A stretch of 64,000 nt of DNA from Pseudomonas iridis. GTDB taxonomy: Bacteria; Pseudomonadota; Gammaproteobacteria; Pseudomonadales; Pseudomonadaceae. Positions 47,304 to 56,541 of this stretch are shown piece after piece. The first letter of the stretch is position 1. The number at the start of each line of letters is the position of its first letter. The stretch spans positions 62,001-126,000 of the forward strand of contig NZ_JACXXO010000001.1 in NCBI RefSeq assembly GCF_017980685.1. The letters are read 5' to 3'. Both the position numbers and the translations under genes were made by a program. The notes below the pieces were generated by a model. That model had not been told where the DNA came from. It was given only the letters and a program-made list of their open reading frames with translations, and made no database searches.

Positions 47304-47629
47304 ATGACGCCACCGCTCCACGCCAGGCCATCGCCCTCAAGTACGACGGCAACCACGCCCCGACGCTCACCGCCAAAGGTGATGACGAACTGGCCGAAGA
47401 AATCCTGCGGATCGCCCGCGACTGTGAAGTGCCGATCTATGAGAACGCCGAACTGGTGCGACTGTTGGCGCGAATGGAATTGGGCGACAGCATTCCCGAA
47501 GAGCTGTACCGCACCATCGCCGAGATCATCGCGTTTGCGTGGAATCTGAAGGGGAAATTCCCCGAGGGACACGACCCGGATGCGCCGATGGTCGAGAAGG
47601 ACGTCACCCTGCGCGGCGATGATTATTAA
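47300..47629 (+). CDS. FlhB C-terminal domain-like protein
   Basis: A 109-residue soluble protein resembling the cytoplasmic export-switch domain of FlhB/YscU without the membrane part. The matching segments are AIALKYDGNHAPTLTAKGDDELAEEIL and VPIYENAELVRLLARMELGDSIPEELY. The autocleavage motif NPTH of true FlhB is absent: the aligned place reads KYDGNH. Such stand-alone proteins can partly replace the FlhB C-terminus in other bacteria. It overlaps the FliK-like gene by four bases. Confidence 0.88.
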   Translation: MNDATAPRQAIALKYDGNHAPTLTAKGDDELAEEILRIARDCEVPIYENAELVRLLARMELGDSIPEELYRTIAEIIAFAWNLKGKFPEGHDPDAPMVEKDVTLRGDDY

Positions 47630-47640
47630 GCCTTAAAAGC

Positions 47641-47760
47641 AAAAGATCGCAGCCTTCGGCAGCGCCTACAGGGTTATCTACCCACCTGTAGGAGCTGCCG
47701 AAGACTGCGATCTTTTGATTTTTCTTGCAGCTTTCTGCTTGAAGCTTCTAGCTGCTCTTA
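47641..47760. repeat. REP doublet of the GATCGCAGCC family plus a CTTGCAGCTT repeat
   Basis: AAAAGATCGCAGCCTTCGGC and its inverted partner (ending GACTGCGATCTTTT at 47716) form a doublet, directly followed by TTGCAGCTTTCTGCTTGAAGCTTC, a member of the palindrome family seen near 275 and 4095. The last part covers the stop codon of the DUF2802 gene. It lies between two convergent transcripts and may serve as their terminator. Confidence 0.85.
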
Positions 47761-48143
47761 TGCAACTTACGCATCAACTCCGCCTCAGCCTGGGTCAAGC
47801 CACAGGATTGAGTCAGCTCATCAACGCTCGCGCCCATCCCCACCAGTTTCGCCGCTTGGGCGAACGACAGGCTGGATGGATCACGCTGTTCCAGCTGAAC
47901 GATTTTGTCCGGCAACGGACCGACTACCGCACGCAGTTCGTGCAGGGCTTCGCCCATGCGCACATTGCCGTTCTGATAATCGTCAACGCGCTTGGCCAGT
48001 TCCTTGATGCGCTGATCACGCAGCGCATCGTCCTCGGCCTGTTGCGCAGCGATCACCCGCTGCGCCTTGATGTACGCCAGAAACATTGCCAGCGTGCCTG
48101 CCCAAAAGAGGAACAGGACAATGACCGCAACTTCGAGAATCAA
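47748..48143 (-). CDS. DUF2802 membrane protein of the chemotaxis block
   Basis: A 131-residue protein with an N-terminal membrane helix (about 3-24), a coiled-coil-like stretch (about 30-75, QQAEDDALRDQRIKELAKRVDDY) and a C-terminal DUF2802 region ending in a helix-turn-helix-like SVDELTQSCGLTQAEAELMRKL. The function is unknown. It abuts cheW with no gap and lies at the end of the polar flagellar chemotaxis operon, as in P. aeruginosa from memory. Confidence 0.9.
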   Translation of the reverse strand: MILEVAVIVLFLFWAGTLAMFLAYIKAQRVIAAQQAEDDALRDQRIKELAKRVDDYQNGNVRMGEALHELRAVVGPLPDKIVQLEQRDPSSLSFAQAAKLVGMGASVDELTQSCGLTQAEAELMRKLHKSS

Positions 48144-48629
48144 TCAGATGTTCTCCAGGTCCGACCACTCTTCTTCGCTCATCATCTTGTCCAGCTCGAC
48201 CAGGATCAGCAACTCGTTGTTCTTGTTGCACACGCCCTGGATGAACTTGGCCGACTCTTCGTTACCGACGTTTGGCGCGGTTTCGATTTCCGACTGACGC
48301 AGGTAAACCACTTCGGCCACGCTGTCGACCATGATGCCGACGACTTGCTTGTCGGCTTCGATGATGACGATACGGGTGTTGTCGCTGATCTCGCCGGTGC
48401 TCAGGCCGAAGCGCTGACGGGTGTCGATCACGGTGACCACGTTACCGCGCAGGTTGATGATGCCCAGCACGTAGCTTGGCGCACCCGGCACCGGAGCGAT
48501 CTCGGTGTAGCGCAGCACTTCCTGAACGCGCATCACGTTGATGCCGTAGGTTTCGTTGTCCAGCTTGAAGGTCACCCATTGCAGGATCGGATCTTCAGAA
48601 CCCTTTGCCGCCGTCGCCTTGTCGTTCAT
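48144..48629 (-). CDS. cheW: Chemotaxis coupling protein CheW
   Basis: Scaffold that links chemoreceptors to CheA. The 161 residues hold one CheW (SH3-like) domain with QWVTFKLDNETYGINVMRVQEVLR at 18-41, the receptor-contact block YVLGIINLRGNVVTVIDTRQRFG and GIMVDSVAEVVYL. It is preceded by 86 bases after parP and abuts the DUF2802 gene. Confidence 0.97.
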   Translation of the reverse strand: MNDKATAAKGSEDPILQWVTFKLDNETYGINVMRVQEVLRYTEIAPVPGAPSYVLGIINLRGNVVTVIDTRQRFGLSTGEISDNTRIVIIEADKQVVGIMVDSVAEVVYLRQSEIETAPNVGNEESAKFIQGVCNKNNELLILVELDKMMSEEEWSDLENI

Positions 48630-48715
48630 ACCCTAGCCCCTCGAAGTACCGCCCCTGGCGGTGTATGTTCTGTGCCCCGCCATGCGTATGCCGGTGCTTG
48701 TCTGTTATGTAAGTG

Positions 48716-49666
48716 TTAAGTCGGTTTGTGGTTCGGCTTACTGCCGGGCATGTGCTTTGCCCCGCCGCTGGCGATCAGCTCCGCAAGAGCTGCGACATCG
48801 AGCAAGGCGCACATGTGTTCAATCACGGTGCCGGCAAGCCATGGCCGCTGACCCCGATGACTTCTCCATTTGATTTCATTCGGATCAAGACGCAACGAAC
48901 GACTGACCTGATGCACCGCCAGGCCCCACTCGTAACCTTGTACCGAAATCACGTACTGCAAGCCCTGACGGAAATCATCGCGATAGCGATCCGGCATGAC
49001 CCAACGCGCGGTGTCCAGAACTTTCAGGTTGCCGGCCTGGCTCGGCAGAATCCCGAGGAACCATTCCGGCTGACCGAACAGCGGCGTCAGCTCGTGACCG
49101 GCCAGCGAGTAGATCGAGCCCAGGCACACCAGCGGCACCGCCAGGGTCAACCCGGCGACATCGAACAGCAGGCATTCGAAGGCTTCGGAGGCCCAGGCCG
49201 GACGGCCGTCGGTGTCGACCGGCGGCGGTGTGTTGCTTGGCGGCAGATGCACTTCCACCAGCGGCGTGACGAGCGCTTGAACAACCGGTTCGGCCGCTGG
49301 CGCTTCTGGCTCTGGCTCTGGCTCGACGGGTTCAGGCACGGCTTGCAGCAACTGCGTTTGCATAAGCGGCGCAAGGGTCGATACCACGCGCACAGGTTCA
49401 GCCGTTTCGAGCAACACCACGGGCGCCCTGGCCGCTTGGGCGGGCGCAGCGACCGGCGCAACAGCTCTGGCCGCTTTCTCGGCATCGCGCGCCTGCTCTT
49501 CAAGCACCGCCGCCTGGAACTCATCCAGCGCTTCGGCGCTTTCAATCACCTCAGGCTGGGAAGCGACCTGCACCGGCAATTCGTCCGGGATCTCCTCCAA
49601 CAAGCTGTCCAGATAGGACTGCAACGCCATCTGCGGCTTGGAGGTCAACTTCACCGGCCGATTCAT
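48716..49666 (-). CDS. parP: CheW-domain array localisation protein ParP
   Basis: A 316-residue protein whose C-terminal third is a CheW-like domain (LLFDVAGLTLAVPLVCLGSIY, LGILPSQAGNLKVLDTARWVMP). The N-terminal half is acidic and Ala/Pro/Glu-rich (EPVEPEPEPEAPAAEP). In Vibrio, ParP joins the chemosensory array to the polar ATPase ParC; here parC is the next gene. The ATG at 49664-49666 has GGGGGTT before it; a TTG two codons earlier is rejected. The name rests on position and domain. Confidence 0.85.
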   Translation of the reverse strand: MNRPVKLTSKPQMALQSYLDSLLEEIPDELPVQVASQPEVIESAEALDEFQAAVLEEQARDAEKAARAVAPVAAPAQAARAPVVLLETAEPVRVVSTLAPLMQTQLLQAVPEPVEPEPEPEAPAAEPVVQALVTPLVEVHLPPSNTPPPVDTDGRPAWASEAFECLLFDVAGLTLAVPLVCLGSIYSLAGHELTPLFGQPEWFLGILPSQAGNLKVLDTARWVMPDRYRDDFRQGLQYVISVQGYEWGLAVHQVSRSLRLDPNEIKWRSHRGQRPWLAGTVIEHMCALLDVAALAELIASGGAKHMPGSKPNHKPT

Positions 49667-49677
49667 ACACAACCCCC

Positions 49678-49768
49678 TGTAGGAGCTGCGAAACGCTGCG
49701 ATCTTTTGATCTTTTCAGAAGCGCCACAAAGCCAGATCAAAAGATCGCAGCCTGCGGCAGCTCCTACA
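49678..49768. repeat. REP doublet, GATCGCAGCC family, between parC and parP
   Basis: TGTAGGAGCTGCGAAACGC with TGCGATCTTTT (from 49678) and AAAAGATCGCAGCCTGCGGC (to 49768) are inverted. It occupies the whole parC-parP gap inside the operon. Confidence 0.88.
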
Positions 49769-49783
49769 CAGGGCAAAATCATC

Positions 49784-50572
49784 TCAAGCCACCTGCGCAA
49801 CAAGTTGTTGCGCCAACAGATGCTTGAGCAGCGCGCGGTAAGCCAGCACACCACGACTCTTGCCGTCGAATTGCGAAGGCGTGACACCCGCGCGGCTGGC
49901 GTCGCGCAGACGCGTATCGACCGGGATGTAGCCCTGCCAGATATCGTCGGGAAATTTGTCGCGCAGCACGCGCAAGGTGCTCATCGACGCCTGAGTACGG
50001 CGGTCGAACAACGTCGGCACGATGCTGAACGGCAGCGCCTGTTTGCGTGAGCGGTTGATCATCGCCAACGTGTTGACCATGCGCTCCAGGCCTTTGACGG
50101 CCAGGTGCTCGGTCTGTACCGGGATCACCAGTTGCTGGCTCGCCGCGAGGGCGTTGACCATCAGCACGCCGAGCAACGGCGGGCTGTCGATGACCGCGTA
50201 ATCAAAGTCCTGCCACAACTGCGCCAGACTCTTGGCGATCACCAGCCCCAGGCCACTTTGCCCAGGCGACTGGCGCTCGAGCGTTGCCAGCGCGGTGCTC
50301 GATGGCAGCAGGGAAATGCGTTCGTCACTGGTCGACAGCAGCAACTGCCCGGGCAAGCCTTGCGGCACGCTGCCCTTGTGCAGGAACAGGTCGTAGTTGC
50401 TGTGTTCCAGGCTGTCGGGATCGTAACCGAAATAGCTGGTCATCGAGCCGTGCGGGTCGAGATCGACCACGACCACGCGCTTGCCCGCCTCGGCCAGCAA
50501 TCCGGCTAAAGCGATGGAAGAGGTGGTTTTACCGACCCCACCCTTTTGATTGGCGACTGCCCAGACTCTCAT
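49784..50572 (-). CDS. parC: ParA-type ATPase ParC, polar localisation of chemotaxis arrays
   Basis: A 262-residue ParA/Soj-family ATPase with the deviant Walker A KGGVGKTT at residues 10-17, switch blocks VVVDLDPHGSMTSYFGYD and YAVIDSPPLLGVLMVNAL, and QTEHLAVKGLERMVNTL. No DNA-partition partner is near. Between motD and parP, this is the ParC that positions chemotaxis clusters at the pole. The name ParC here is unrelated to topoisomerase IV. Confidence 0.9.
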   Translation of the reverse strand: MRVWAVANQKGGVGKTTSSIALAGLLAEAGKRVVVVDLDPHGSMTSYFGYDPDSLEHSNYDLFLHKGSVPQGLPGQLLLSTSDERISLLPSSTALATLERQSPGQSGLGLVIAKSLAQLWQDFDYAVIDSPPLLGVLMVNALAASQQLVIPVQTEHLAVKGLERMVNTLAMINRSRKQALPFSIVPTLFDRRTQASMSTLRVLRDKFPDDIWQGYIPVDTRLRDASRAGVTPSQFDGKSRGVLAYRALLKHLLAQQLVAQVA

Positions 50573-50615
50573 TCAGTTCTTTCCTCCCGACCGAGATGCT
50601 CGGCCGAGACATGGC

Positions 50616-51506
50616 TCAGCGTATTAATGCGGGTGACGGAGAATTGACGGCACTCTCGCGTCCCGGCGTCTTGACCGGGGTCGGTGCAGTTTGTGTGCCA
50701 GCGCGCTTCAGTGCGGCGTCCGGTTGCGCATGAGCGGTCCCGGTACCCGTCAGGCTGCGGCGCACATCCAGATTGCGCGACACCACCAGCACCACGCGAC
50801 GGTTTTTCGCCCGGCCTTCGGCGGTGGCGTTATTCGCTACTGGCTGGAATTCACCGTAGCCCACAGAAGCCAGCCGACCAGGATTGACGCCCTGCATCGC
50901 CAGCATGCGCACGATGCTCGCCGAGCGCGCCGAGGACAGCTCCCAGTTGGTCGGGTACTGCGCGGTGCGGATCGGCTGGTCGTCGGTAAAACCTTCGACG
51001 TGGATCGGGTTGTCGAACGGTTTGAGGATCGCTGCAACCTTGTCGATGATGTTGAAGGCGATGTCGCTCGGCATGGCGTCGCCGCTGCCGAACAACAGGC
51101 TGGAGTTGAGTTCGATCTCGACCCACAACTCATTGCCGCGCACAGTCATCTGGTTGGAGCTGATCAGGTCACCGAATGCGGCGCTGATGTCGTCGGCAAT
51201 GCTTTTCAGCGGATCGCTGGCGCCGGCGATACCGGCGTCAACCTGCTCGGCGTCCTTGACCAGCGGTTTGGCCGGGGTCACGGTCTTCGGTCTCTCGTCG
51301 CCAATCTGGATCGGCTTGAGCGCGCGGTCGGAGTCGGTGAAGACCCCGACCAGCGCTTCGGAAATCTCCTTGTACTTGCCTTCGTTGATCGACGAAATCG
51401 AGTACATCACCACGAAGAAAGCGAACAGCAGCGTAATGAAGTCGGCGTAGGACACGAGCCAGCGCTCGTGATTAACGTGTTCTTCCTGATGCCTGCGACG
51501 AGCCAT
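50616..51506 (-). CDS. motD: Flagellar motor stator protein MotD (MotB family)
   Basis: B-type stator subunit, 296 residues. A single membrane helix (about 16-38) carries the ion-binding Asp22 in SYADFITLLFAFFVVMYS. The plug and linker follow, then an OmpA-like peptidoglycan-binding domain (HVEGFTDDQPI, NWELSSARSASIVRML, VGYGEFQPVANN, about 165-235). The C-terminal 60 residues are a Thr/Pro/Ala tail. It pairs with MotC encoded 15 bases upstream. Pseudomonas has a second stator, MotAB, elsewhere. Confidence 0.96.
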   Translation of the reverse strand: MARRRHQEEHVNHERWLVSYADFITLLFAFFVVMYSISSINEGKYKEISEALVGVFTDSDRALKPIQIGDERPKTVTPAKPLVKDAEQVDAGIAGASDPLKSIADDISAAFGDLISSNQMTVRGNELWVEIELNSSLLFGSGDAMPSDIAFNIIDKVAAILKPFDNPIHVEGFTDDQPIRTAQYPTNWELSSARSASIVRMLAMQGVNPGRLASVGYGEFQPVANNATAEGRAKNRRVVLVVSRNLDVRRSLTGTGTAHAQPDAALKRAGTQTAPTPVKTPGRESAVNSPSPALIR

Positions 51507-51521
51507 AGTCCATTACCCCCA

Positions 51522-52262
51522 TCAATCCATGAAGCCCTGAAGCTTCAGCTCGATAGAGCGCGGGTTTTCACCTTCGGCGATCGACAAGATCCCTTCCAAC
51601 AACATTTCGCGATAACGCGACTGCCGCAACGCGATGGACTTCAGTTTGGCCGCTACCGGCAACAGGATCAGGTTGGCACTGGCCACACCATAGATCGTCG
51701 CAACGAACGCCACGGCGATGCCGCTGCCCAGTTGCGTCGGGTCGGCGAGGTTGCCCATCACGTGGATCAGGCCCATCACCGCGCCGATGATGCCGATGGT
51801 TGGCGCGTAGCCACCCATGCTTTCAAAGACTTTGGAGGCTTCGATATCGCGCGCTTCCTGGGTGTAAAAATCCACCTCGAGGATGCTGCGGATCGCTTCC
51901 GGCTCGGCGCCATCGACCAGCAGTTGCAGGCCTTTGCGCGAGTAGTTGTCAGGTTCGGCGTCAGCCACCCCTTCCAGCCCGAGCAAGCCCTCCTTGCGCG
52001 CAGTGAGGCTCCAATTGACCACGCGGTCGATGCCGCCAGCCAGGTCCACGCGTGGCGGAAAGAAGATCCACGCGAGGATCTGCATCGCGCGCTTGAACGC
52101 GCTCATCGGCGATTGCAACAGCGCGGCACCGATGGTGCCGCCTATTACGATCAGTGCCGCCGGGCCGTTGGCCAGCGCACCGAGGTGACCACCTTCCAGG
52201 TAGTTGCCGCCGATGATGGCGACGAACGCCATGATGATCCCGATAAGGCTTAGAACATCCAT
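51522..52262 (-). CDS. motC: Flagellar motor stator protein MotC (MotA family)
   Basis: A-type stator subunit, 246 residues with four membrane segments. The start [19 protein letters not shown] uses the ATG at 52260-52262; a GTG three codons upstream lies within cheB. The cytoplasmic loop contains the charged residues that contact FliG (RREGLLGLE-like, about 90-100), and ESMGGYAPTIGIIGAVMGLIHVM is the conserved helix 3 region. The start overlaps the cheB stop by one base (TGATG). Confidence 0.96.
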   Translation of the reverse strand: MDVLSLIGIIMAFVAIIGGNYLEGGHLGALANGPAALIVIGGTIGAALLQSPMSAFKRAMQILAWIFFPPRVDLAGGIDRVVNWSLTARKEGLLGLEGVADAEPDNYSRKGLQLLVDGAEPEAIRSILEVDFYTQEARDIEASKVFESMGGYAPTIGIIGAVMGLIHVMGNLADPTQLGSGIAVAFVATIYGVASANLILLPVAAKLKSIALRQSRYREMLLEGILSIAEGENPRSIELKLQGFMD

Positions 52263-53413
52263 CAGATACACGCCTCGACGATGTGCTTGCCGATGTCGTC
52301 CAGACCGTACACCGCGTCAGCGAGGTCGGCTTTGACGATGGCCATCGGCATGCCGTAGATCACGCAGCTTGCCTCATCCTGCGCCCACACCGAACTGCCG
52401 CCCTGCTTGAGCAGACGCGCGCCTTCACGGCCGTCAGCGCCCATGCCGGTCAGCACGACCGCCAGAACTTTGTCGCCGTACGACTTGGCTGCAGAACCGA
52501 AGGTGATGTCCACGCACGGCTTGTAGTTCAGACGCTCGTCGCCCGGCAGGATTTTCACCGCCCCACGGCCGTCGATCATCATTTGCTTGCCACCCGGTGC
52601 CAGCAGCGCCAGACCCGGACGCAGGATGTCACCATCCTCGGCCTCTTTGACGCTGATGCGGCAGAGCTTGTCCAGACGCTCGGCAAAGGCTTTGGTGAAC
52701 GCCGCCGGCATGTGCTGGATCAGCACGATCGGCGCCGGGAAATTCGCCGGCAACTGCGTCAGCACGCGTTGCAGCGCAACCGGGCCACCTGTCGATGTAC
52801 CGATAGCGACGAGTTTGTAGGCCTTGCGTTTCGGTGCCGGCGACGAAGCACTTGCAGCCGGCGCGCGGGTCGGCGCCGGAGCAGGTGCCGGACGTACCGG
52901 TGCGCTGCTGGTGTGGCTGCTTTGGCCACTGAAACTCGATGCAGCCGGGGCCGGCGTCGGCGCAGGGGCTGGAGCAGCAACAGGCGCAGGCGCGCTGTAG
53001 GCACTGAAACGACGATTACTGCGCGAGATGCTATGCACCTTTTCGCACAGCAGTTGCTTGACCTTCTCGGGATTACGCGAGATGTCTTCGAAATTCTTCG
53101 GCAGGAAATCCACCGCGCCGGCGTCCAGCGCATCCAGGGTTACCCGGGCGCCTTCGTGCGTCAGCGAGGAAAACATCAACACCGGGGTCGGGCAGCGCTG
53201 CATGATGTGCCGCACTGCCGTGATGCCGTCCATCATTGGCATCTCGTAGTCCATGGTGATCACGTCAGGCTTGAGCGCCATGGCCTGATCGATCGCCTCT
53301 TTACCGTTGGTTGCCGTACCGACAACCTGGATGCTCGGATCCGCTGAAAGAATTTCCGAGACGCGGCGGCGGAAAAAACCCGAATCGTCCACCACCAGGA
53401 CTTTGACTGCCAT
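52262..53413 (-). CDS. cheB: Chemotaxis methylesterase CheB
   Basis: Response regulator that demethylates and deamidates chemoreceptors when phosphorylated by CheA. The receiver domain (1-120) has the phospho-acceptor Asp55 in [13 protein letters not shown]. An unusually long Ala/Pro/Ser linker (about 135-200) leads to the esterase domain, with Ser in [13 protein letters not shown], His in [17 protein letters not shown] and Asp in [17 protein letters not shown] five bases before the ATG at 53413 fixes the start. The total of 383 residues is longer than E. coli CheB because of the linker. Confidence 0.97.
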   Translation of the reverse strand: MAVKVLVVDDSGFFRRRVSEILSADPSIQVVGTATNGKEAIDQAMALKPDVITMDYEMPMMDGITAVRHIMQRCPTPVLMFSSLTHEGARVTLDALDAGAVDFLPKNFEDISRNPEKVKQLLCEKVHSISRSNRRFSAYSAPAPVAAPAPAPTPAPAASSFSGQSSHTSSAPVRPAPAPAPTRAPAASASSPAPKRKAYKLVAIGTSTGGPVALQRVLTQLPANFPAPIVLIQHMPAAFTKAFAERLDKLCRISVKEAEDGDILRPGLALLAPGGKQMMIDGRGAVKILPGDERLNYKPCVDITFGSAAKSYGDKVLAVVLTGMGADGREGARLLKQGGSSVWAQDEASCVIYGMPMAIVKADLADAVYGLDDIGKHIVEACI

Positions 53414-53462
53414 AAACACTCCATTAGGTGCAGCGGAGCGTCATCGCCCCGCCGCCCCGGAT

Positions 53463-55694
53463 TCAAATACGCCGTGCGGCGTAACGCTTGAGCATGCTCG
53501 GAACATCAAGGATCAGCGCGATACGGCCGTCACCAGTGATGGTGGCGCCGGACATGCCCGGAGTGCCCTGAAGCATTTTGCCCAATGGCTTGATGACCAC
53601 TTCTTCCTGGCCGACCAGTTGATCGACGACGAAGCCGATCCGCTGGGTGCCCACCGAAAGGATCACCACATGGCCTTCGCGCTGCTCTTCGTGAGCGGCG
53701 GAGCTGACCAGCCAGCGCTTGAGGTAGAACAATGGCAAGGCCTTGTCCCGCACGATCACCACTTCCTGACCGTCGACGACGTTGGTGGTCGACAGATCGA
53801 GGTGGAAGATTTCGTTGACGTTGACCAGCGGGAACGCGAACGCCTGATTGCCCAACATGACCATCAGGGTCGGCATGATCGCCAGGGTCAACGGCACCTT
53901 GATGACGATTTTCGAGCCCTGGCCCTTGGTCGAGTAAATGTTGATCGAACCGTTGAGCTGGGAAATCTTGGTCTTCACCACGTCCATGCCGACACCGCGG
54001 CCAGACACGTCGGAGATCTCGGTCTTGGTCGAGAACCCAGGGGCAAAGATCAGGTTGTAGCACTCGGTATCGCTCAGGCGATCGGCTGCATCCTTGTCCA
54101 TCACACCGCGTTTTACCGCGATGGCGCGCAGGACGTTCGGGTCCATGCCTTTGCCGTCATCGGAAATCGACAGCAGGATGTGATCGCCTTCCTGCTCGGC
54201 GGCCAGCACCACTTTGCCGCCACGGGCCTTGCCCGAAGCTTCGCGTTCTTCCGGCGACTCGATGCCGTGGTCGACCGCGTTGCGCACCAAGTGGACCAGC
54301 GGATCGGCCAGGGCCTCGACAAGGTTTTTGTCGAGGTCGGTTTCTTCGCCGACCAGTTCCAGGTTGATTTCTTTCTTGAGCTGACGGGCCAGATCGCGAA
54401 CCAGACGCGGGAAGCGCCCGAAGACCTTCTTGATCGGTTGCATCCGCGTTTTCATCACCGCGGTCTGCAAGTCAGCCGTGACCACGTCGAGGTTCGACAC
54501 AGCCTTTTGCATGGCTTCGTCGCCGCTGTTCAGGCCCAGGCGCACCAGACGGTTACGCACCAGCACCAGCTCGCCGACCATGTTCATGATTTCGTCCAGA
54601 CGCGCGGTGTCGACCCGCACGGTGGTTTCGGCTTCGCTGGCCGGTTTTTCCGGCGGTGGCGCAGCTGGCGCACGGGCCGGAGCCGGTGCAGCAGCGGCCG
54701 CAGGTTTTGGCGATTCGGCTTTCGGCGCAGGCGTTGCGGCCGGGGCCTTGGCGGCAGGTTTTGCGACGGCGGCAGTGCTACCGGCAGACGCGGTCCCTAC
54801 TTCAGTGAACTTGCCTTTGCCGTGCAATTCGTCGAGCAGCGATTCGAATTCGTGATCGCTGATCAGATCGCTGCCGGCCGCAGCCGCCGCCGGAGCAGCA
54901 GGCGCAGGCACCGCGGCAATCGCCGATTCCAGCGCATCAACGGCAAAGTTGCCCTTGCCGTGCAACTGATCGAGCAGCGCTTCGAATTCGTCGTCGGTGA
55001 TGTCCGAGCTGTCGCCCTTGGCCGGTGCCGCAGGGGCCGCCGCCGCTGGGGCCACAGCATCAACCGCGAACTGGCCTTTGCCGTGCAGTTGATCGAGCAA
55101 CGACTCGAACTCGGCATCGGTGATTTCATCGCTGGCTGCTTCAGTTGCAGCAGGCGCAGCGGCAGCCGCCGGAGCTTCGGCCTGAGCCTTGACGGCGTTC
55201 AGCGAGTCCAGCAACTGTTCAAATTCGTTATCGGTGATGTCGCCCGAATCGCTTTCGGCAACCGGTGCCTCGACGACTTCTTCAACCGCTACGGCATCAG
55301 CCGATTGCGGTTCGGCCAGACGCGCCAGGGCGGCCAGCAGTTCAGGCGTAGCCGCCGTAATCGGGCTGCGCTCGCGCACTTCGGTGAACATGCCGTTCAC
55401 CGCATCCAGTGCTTCGAGCACAACGTCCATCAGTTCTGAATCAACGCGACGCTCACCCTTTCGCAGGATGTCGAACACGTTTTCGGCGATGTGACAGCAC
55501 TCAACCAGCTCATTGAGCTGAAGGAAGCCGGCGCCCCCTTTTACAGTGTGGAAACCGCGAAAAATTGCGTTGAGCAGATCAGCATCATCCGGCCGGCTTT
55601 CCAGCTCGACCAATTGTTCTGACAGCTGCTCAAGAATCTCGCCGGCCTCAACCAGGAAATCCTGAAGGATCTCTTCATCGGCGCCGAAGCTCAT
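53463..55694 (-). CDS. cheA: Chemotaxis histidine kinase CheA with a repeated-motif linker
   Basis: Central chemotaxis kinase, 743 residues. The N-terminal Hpt (P1) domain has the phosphorylated His49 in FHTVKGGAGF. Residues 110-360 are a very long Ala/Pro linker that replaces a recognisable P2 domain and carries four copies of a motif like ITDDEFEALLDQLHGKGNF (at 153, 191, 232 and 278). Dimerisation (P3, from about 357), the ATPase (P4, DHGIESPEEREASGKARGG) and the CheW-like P5 domain follow. It lies between cheZ and cheB. Confidence 0.98.
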   Translation of the reverse strand: MSFGADEEILQDFLVEAGEILEQLSEQLVELESRPDDADLLNAIFRGFHTVKGGAGFLQLNELVECCHIAENVFDILRKGERRVDSELMDVVLEALDAVNGMFTEVRERSPITAATPELLAALARLAEPQSADAVAVEEVVEAPVAESDSGDITDNEFEQLLDSLNAVKAQAEAPAAAAAPAATEAASDEITDAEFESLLDQLHGKGQFAVDAVAPAAAAPAAPAKGDSSDITDDEFEALLDQLHGKGNFAVDALESAIAAVPAPAAPAAAAAGSDLISDHEFESLLDELHGKGKFTEVGTASAGSTAAVAKPAAKAPAATPAPKAESPKPAAAAAPAPARAPAAPPPEKPASEAETTVRVDTARLDEIMNMVGELVLVRNRLVRLGLNSGDEAMQKAVSNLDVVTADLQTAVMKTRMQPIKKVFGRFPRLVRDLARQLKKEINLELVGEETDLDKNLVEALADPLVHLVRNAVDHGIESPEEREASGKARGGKVVLAAEQEGDHILLSISDDGKGMDPNVLRAIAVKRGVMDKDAADRLSDTECYNLIFAPGFSTKTEISDVSGRGVGMDVVKTKISQLNGSINIYSTKGQGSKIVIKVPLTLAIMPTLMVMLGNQAFAFPLVNVNEIFHLDLSTTNVVDGQEVVIVRDKALPLFYLKRWLVSSAAHEEQREGHVVILSVGTQRIGFVVDQLVGQEEVVIKPLGKMLQGTPGMSGATITGDGRIALILDVPSMLKRYAARRI

Positions 55695-55730
55695 TAAGGG
55701 GGTGCTCCTACAGGTCTAAAAACCTAAAAC

Positions 55731-56519
55731 TCAAAATCCAAGGCTGGATAGCAAATCGTCCACATCGTCCTGACCGGACACAACGTCTTCTCGTTTATCG
55801 GCATGAATCTGCGGACCTTCACCCTGCGAGAGATGTTTTTGTGGATCTTTTTCAGCGAGCATCGCCGCACGGTCATGTTCGATGCCCGCAAAGCGGTCCA
55901 CCTGACTGGCCATGAGCACGAGTTTGAGCAAATTGCTTTCGACTTCGGTGACCAGTTGGGTCACACGCTTGATCACCTGACCGGTGAGATCCTGGTAATC
56001 CTGAGCCAGCAGGATGTCGTTCAGATTGCTCGACACCGCACGGTTGCCCGTGCTGCTGCGTGACAGAAAACCGTCGACCCGGCGCGCCAGTTCGCGGAAC
56101 TCTTCGGCCCCGACCTCACGACGCATGAAGCGACCCCAATCGGTACTCAAGGCCTGGGCTTCATCAGCCAGACCATTGACCACCGGCGTGGCGCTTTCCA
56201 CCAGATCCATGGTGCGGTTGGCCGCGGCTTCCGTCAGCTTGACCACATAGCCCAGGCGTTCGGTGGCGTCGGTAATTTGCGACACTTCCTCGGCCTGCGG
56301 CATGTTCGGATCAATCTGGAAATTGACGATCGCACTGTGCAGTTCACGTGTGAGCTTGCCAACTTCCTGGTACAGGCCACGGTCACGGGTCTGATTGAGC
56401 TCATGGATCAATTGCACAGCGTCGCCGAACCTGCCCTTTTCAAGGCTTTCGACCAGTTCGACCGCATGTTTTTTCAGGGTCGATTCAAAATCGCCCTGTG
56501 AAGATTCTTTGTGGTCCAT
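55731..56519 (-). CDS. cheZ: CheY phosphatase CheZ
   Basis: Dephosphorylates CheY-P. The 262 residues are mainly helical. The catalytic Gln is in ILLAQDYQDLTGQVIKRV (about 169-186), and the CheY-binding C-terminal peptide is DDVDDLLSSLGF. The N-terminal region is longer than in E. coli CheZ. It lies 22 bases after cheY and 36 before cheA. Confidence 0.97.
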   Translation of the reverse strand: MDHKESSQGDFESTLKKHAVELVESLEKGRFGDAVQLIHELNQTRDRGLYQEVGKLTRELHSAIVNFQIDPNMPQAEEVSQITDATERLGYVVKLTEAAANRTMDLVESATPVVNGLADEAQALSTDWGRFMRREVGAEEFRELARRVDGFLSRSSTGNRAVSSNLNDILLAQDYQDLTGQVIKRVTQLVTEVESNLLKLVLMASQVDRFAGIEHDRAAMLAEKDPQKHLSQGEGPQIHADKREDVVSGQDDVDDLLSSLGF

Positions 56520-56541
56520 AGCTCCCCCGTGGCGCAGTTTC

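Noticed and set aside
53307..55439. 710-codon open frame on the plus strand
   Set aside because: Antisense to cheA; its Arg/Gly/Ser-rich text mirrors the Ala/Pro linker of CheA.
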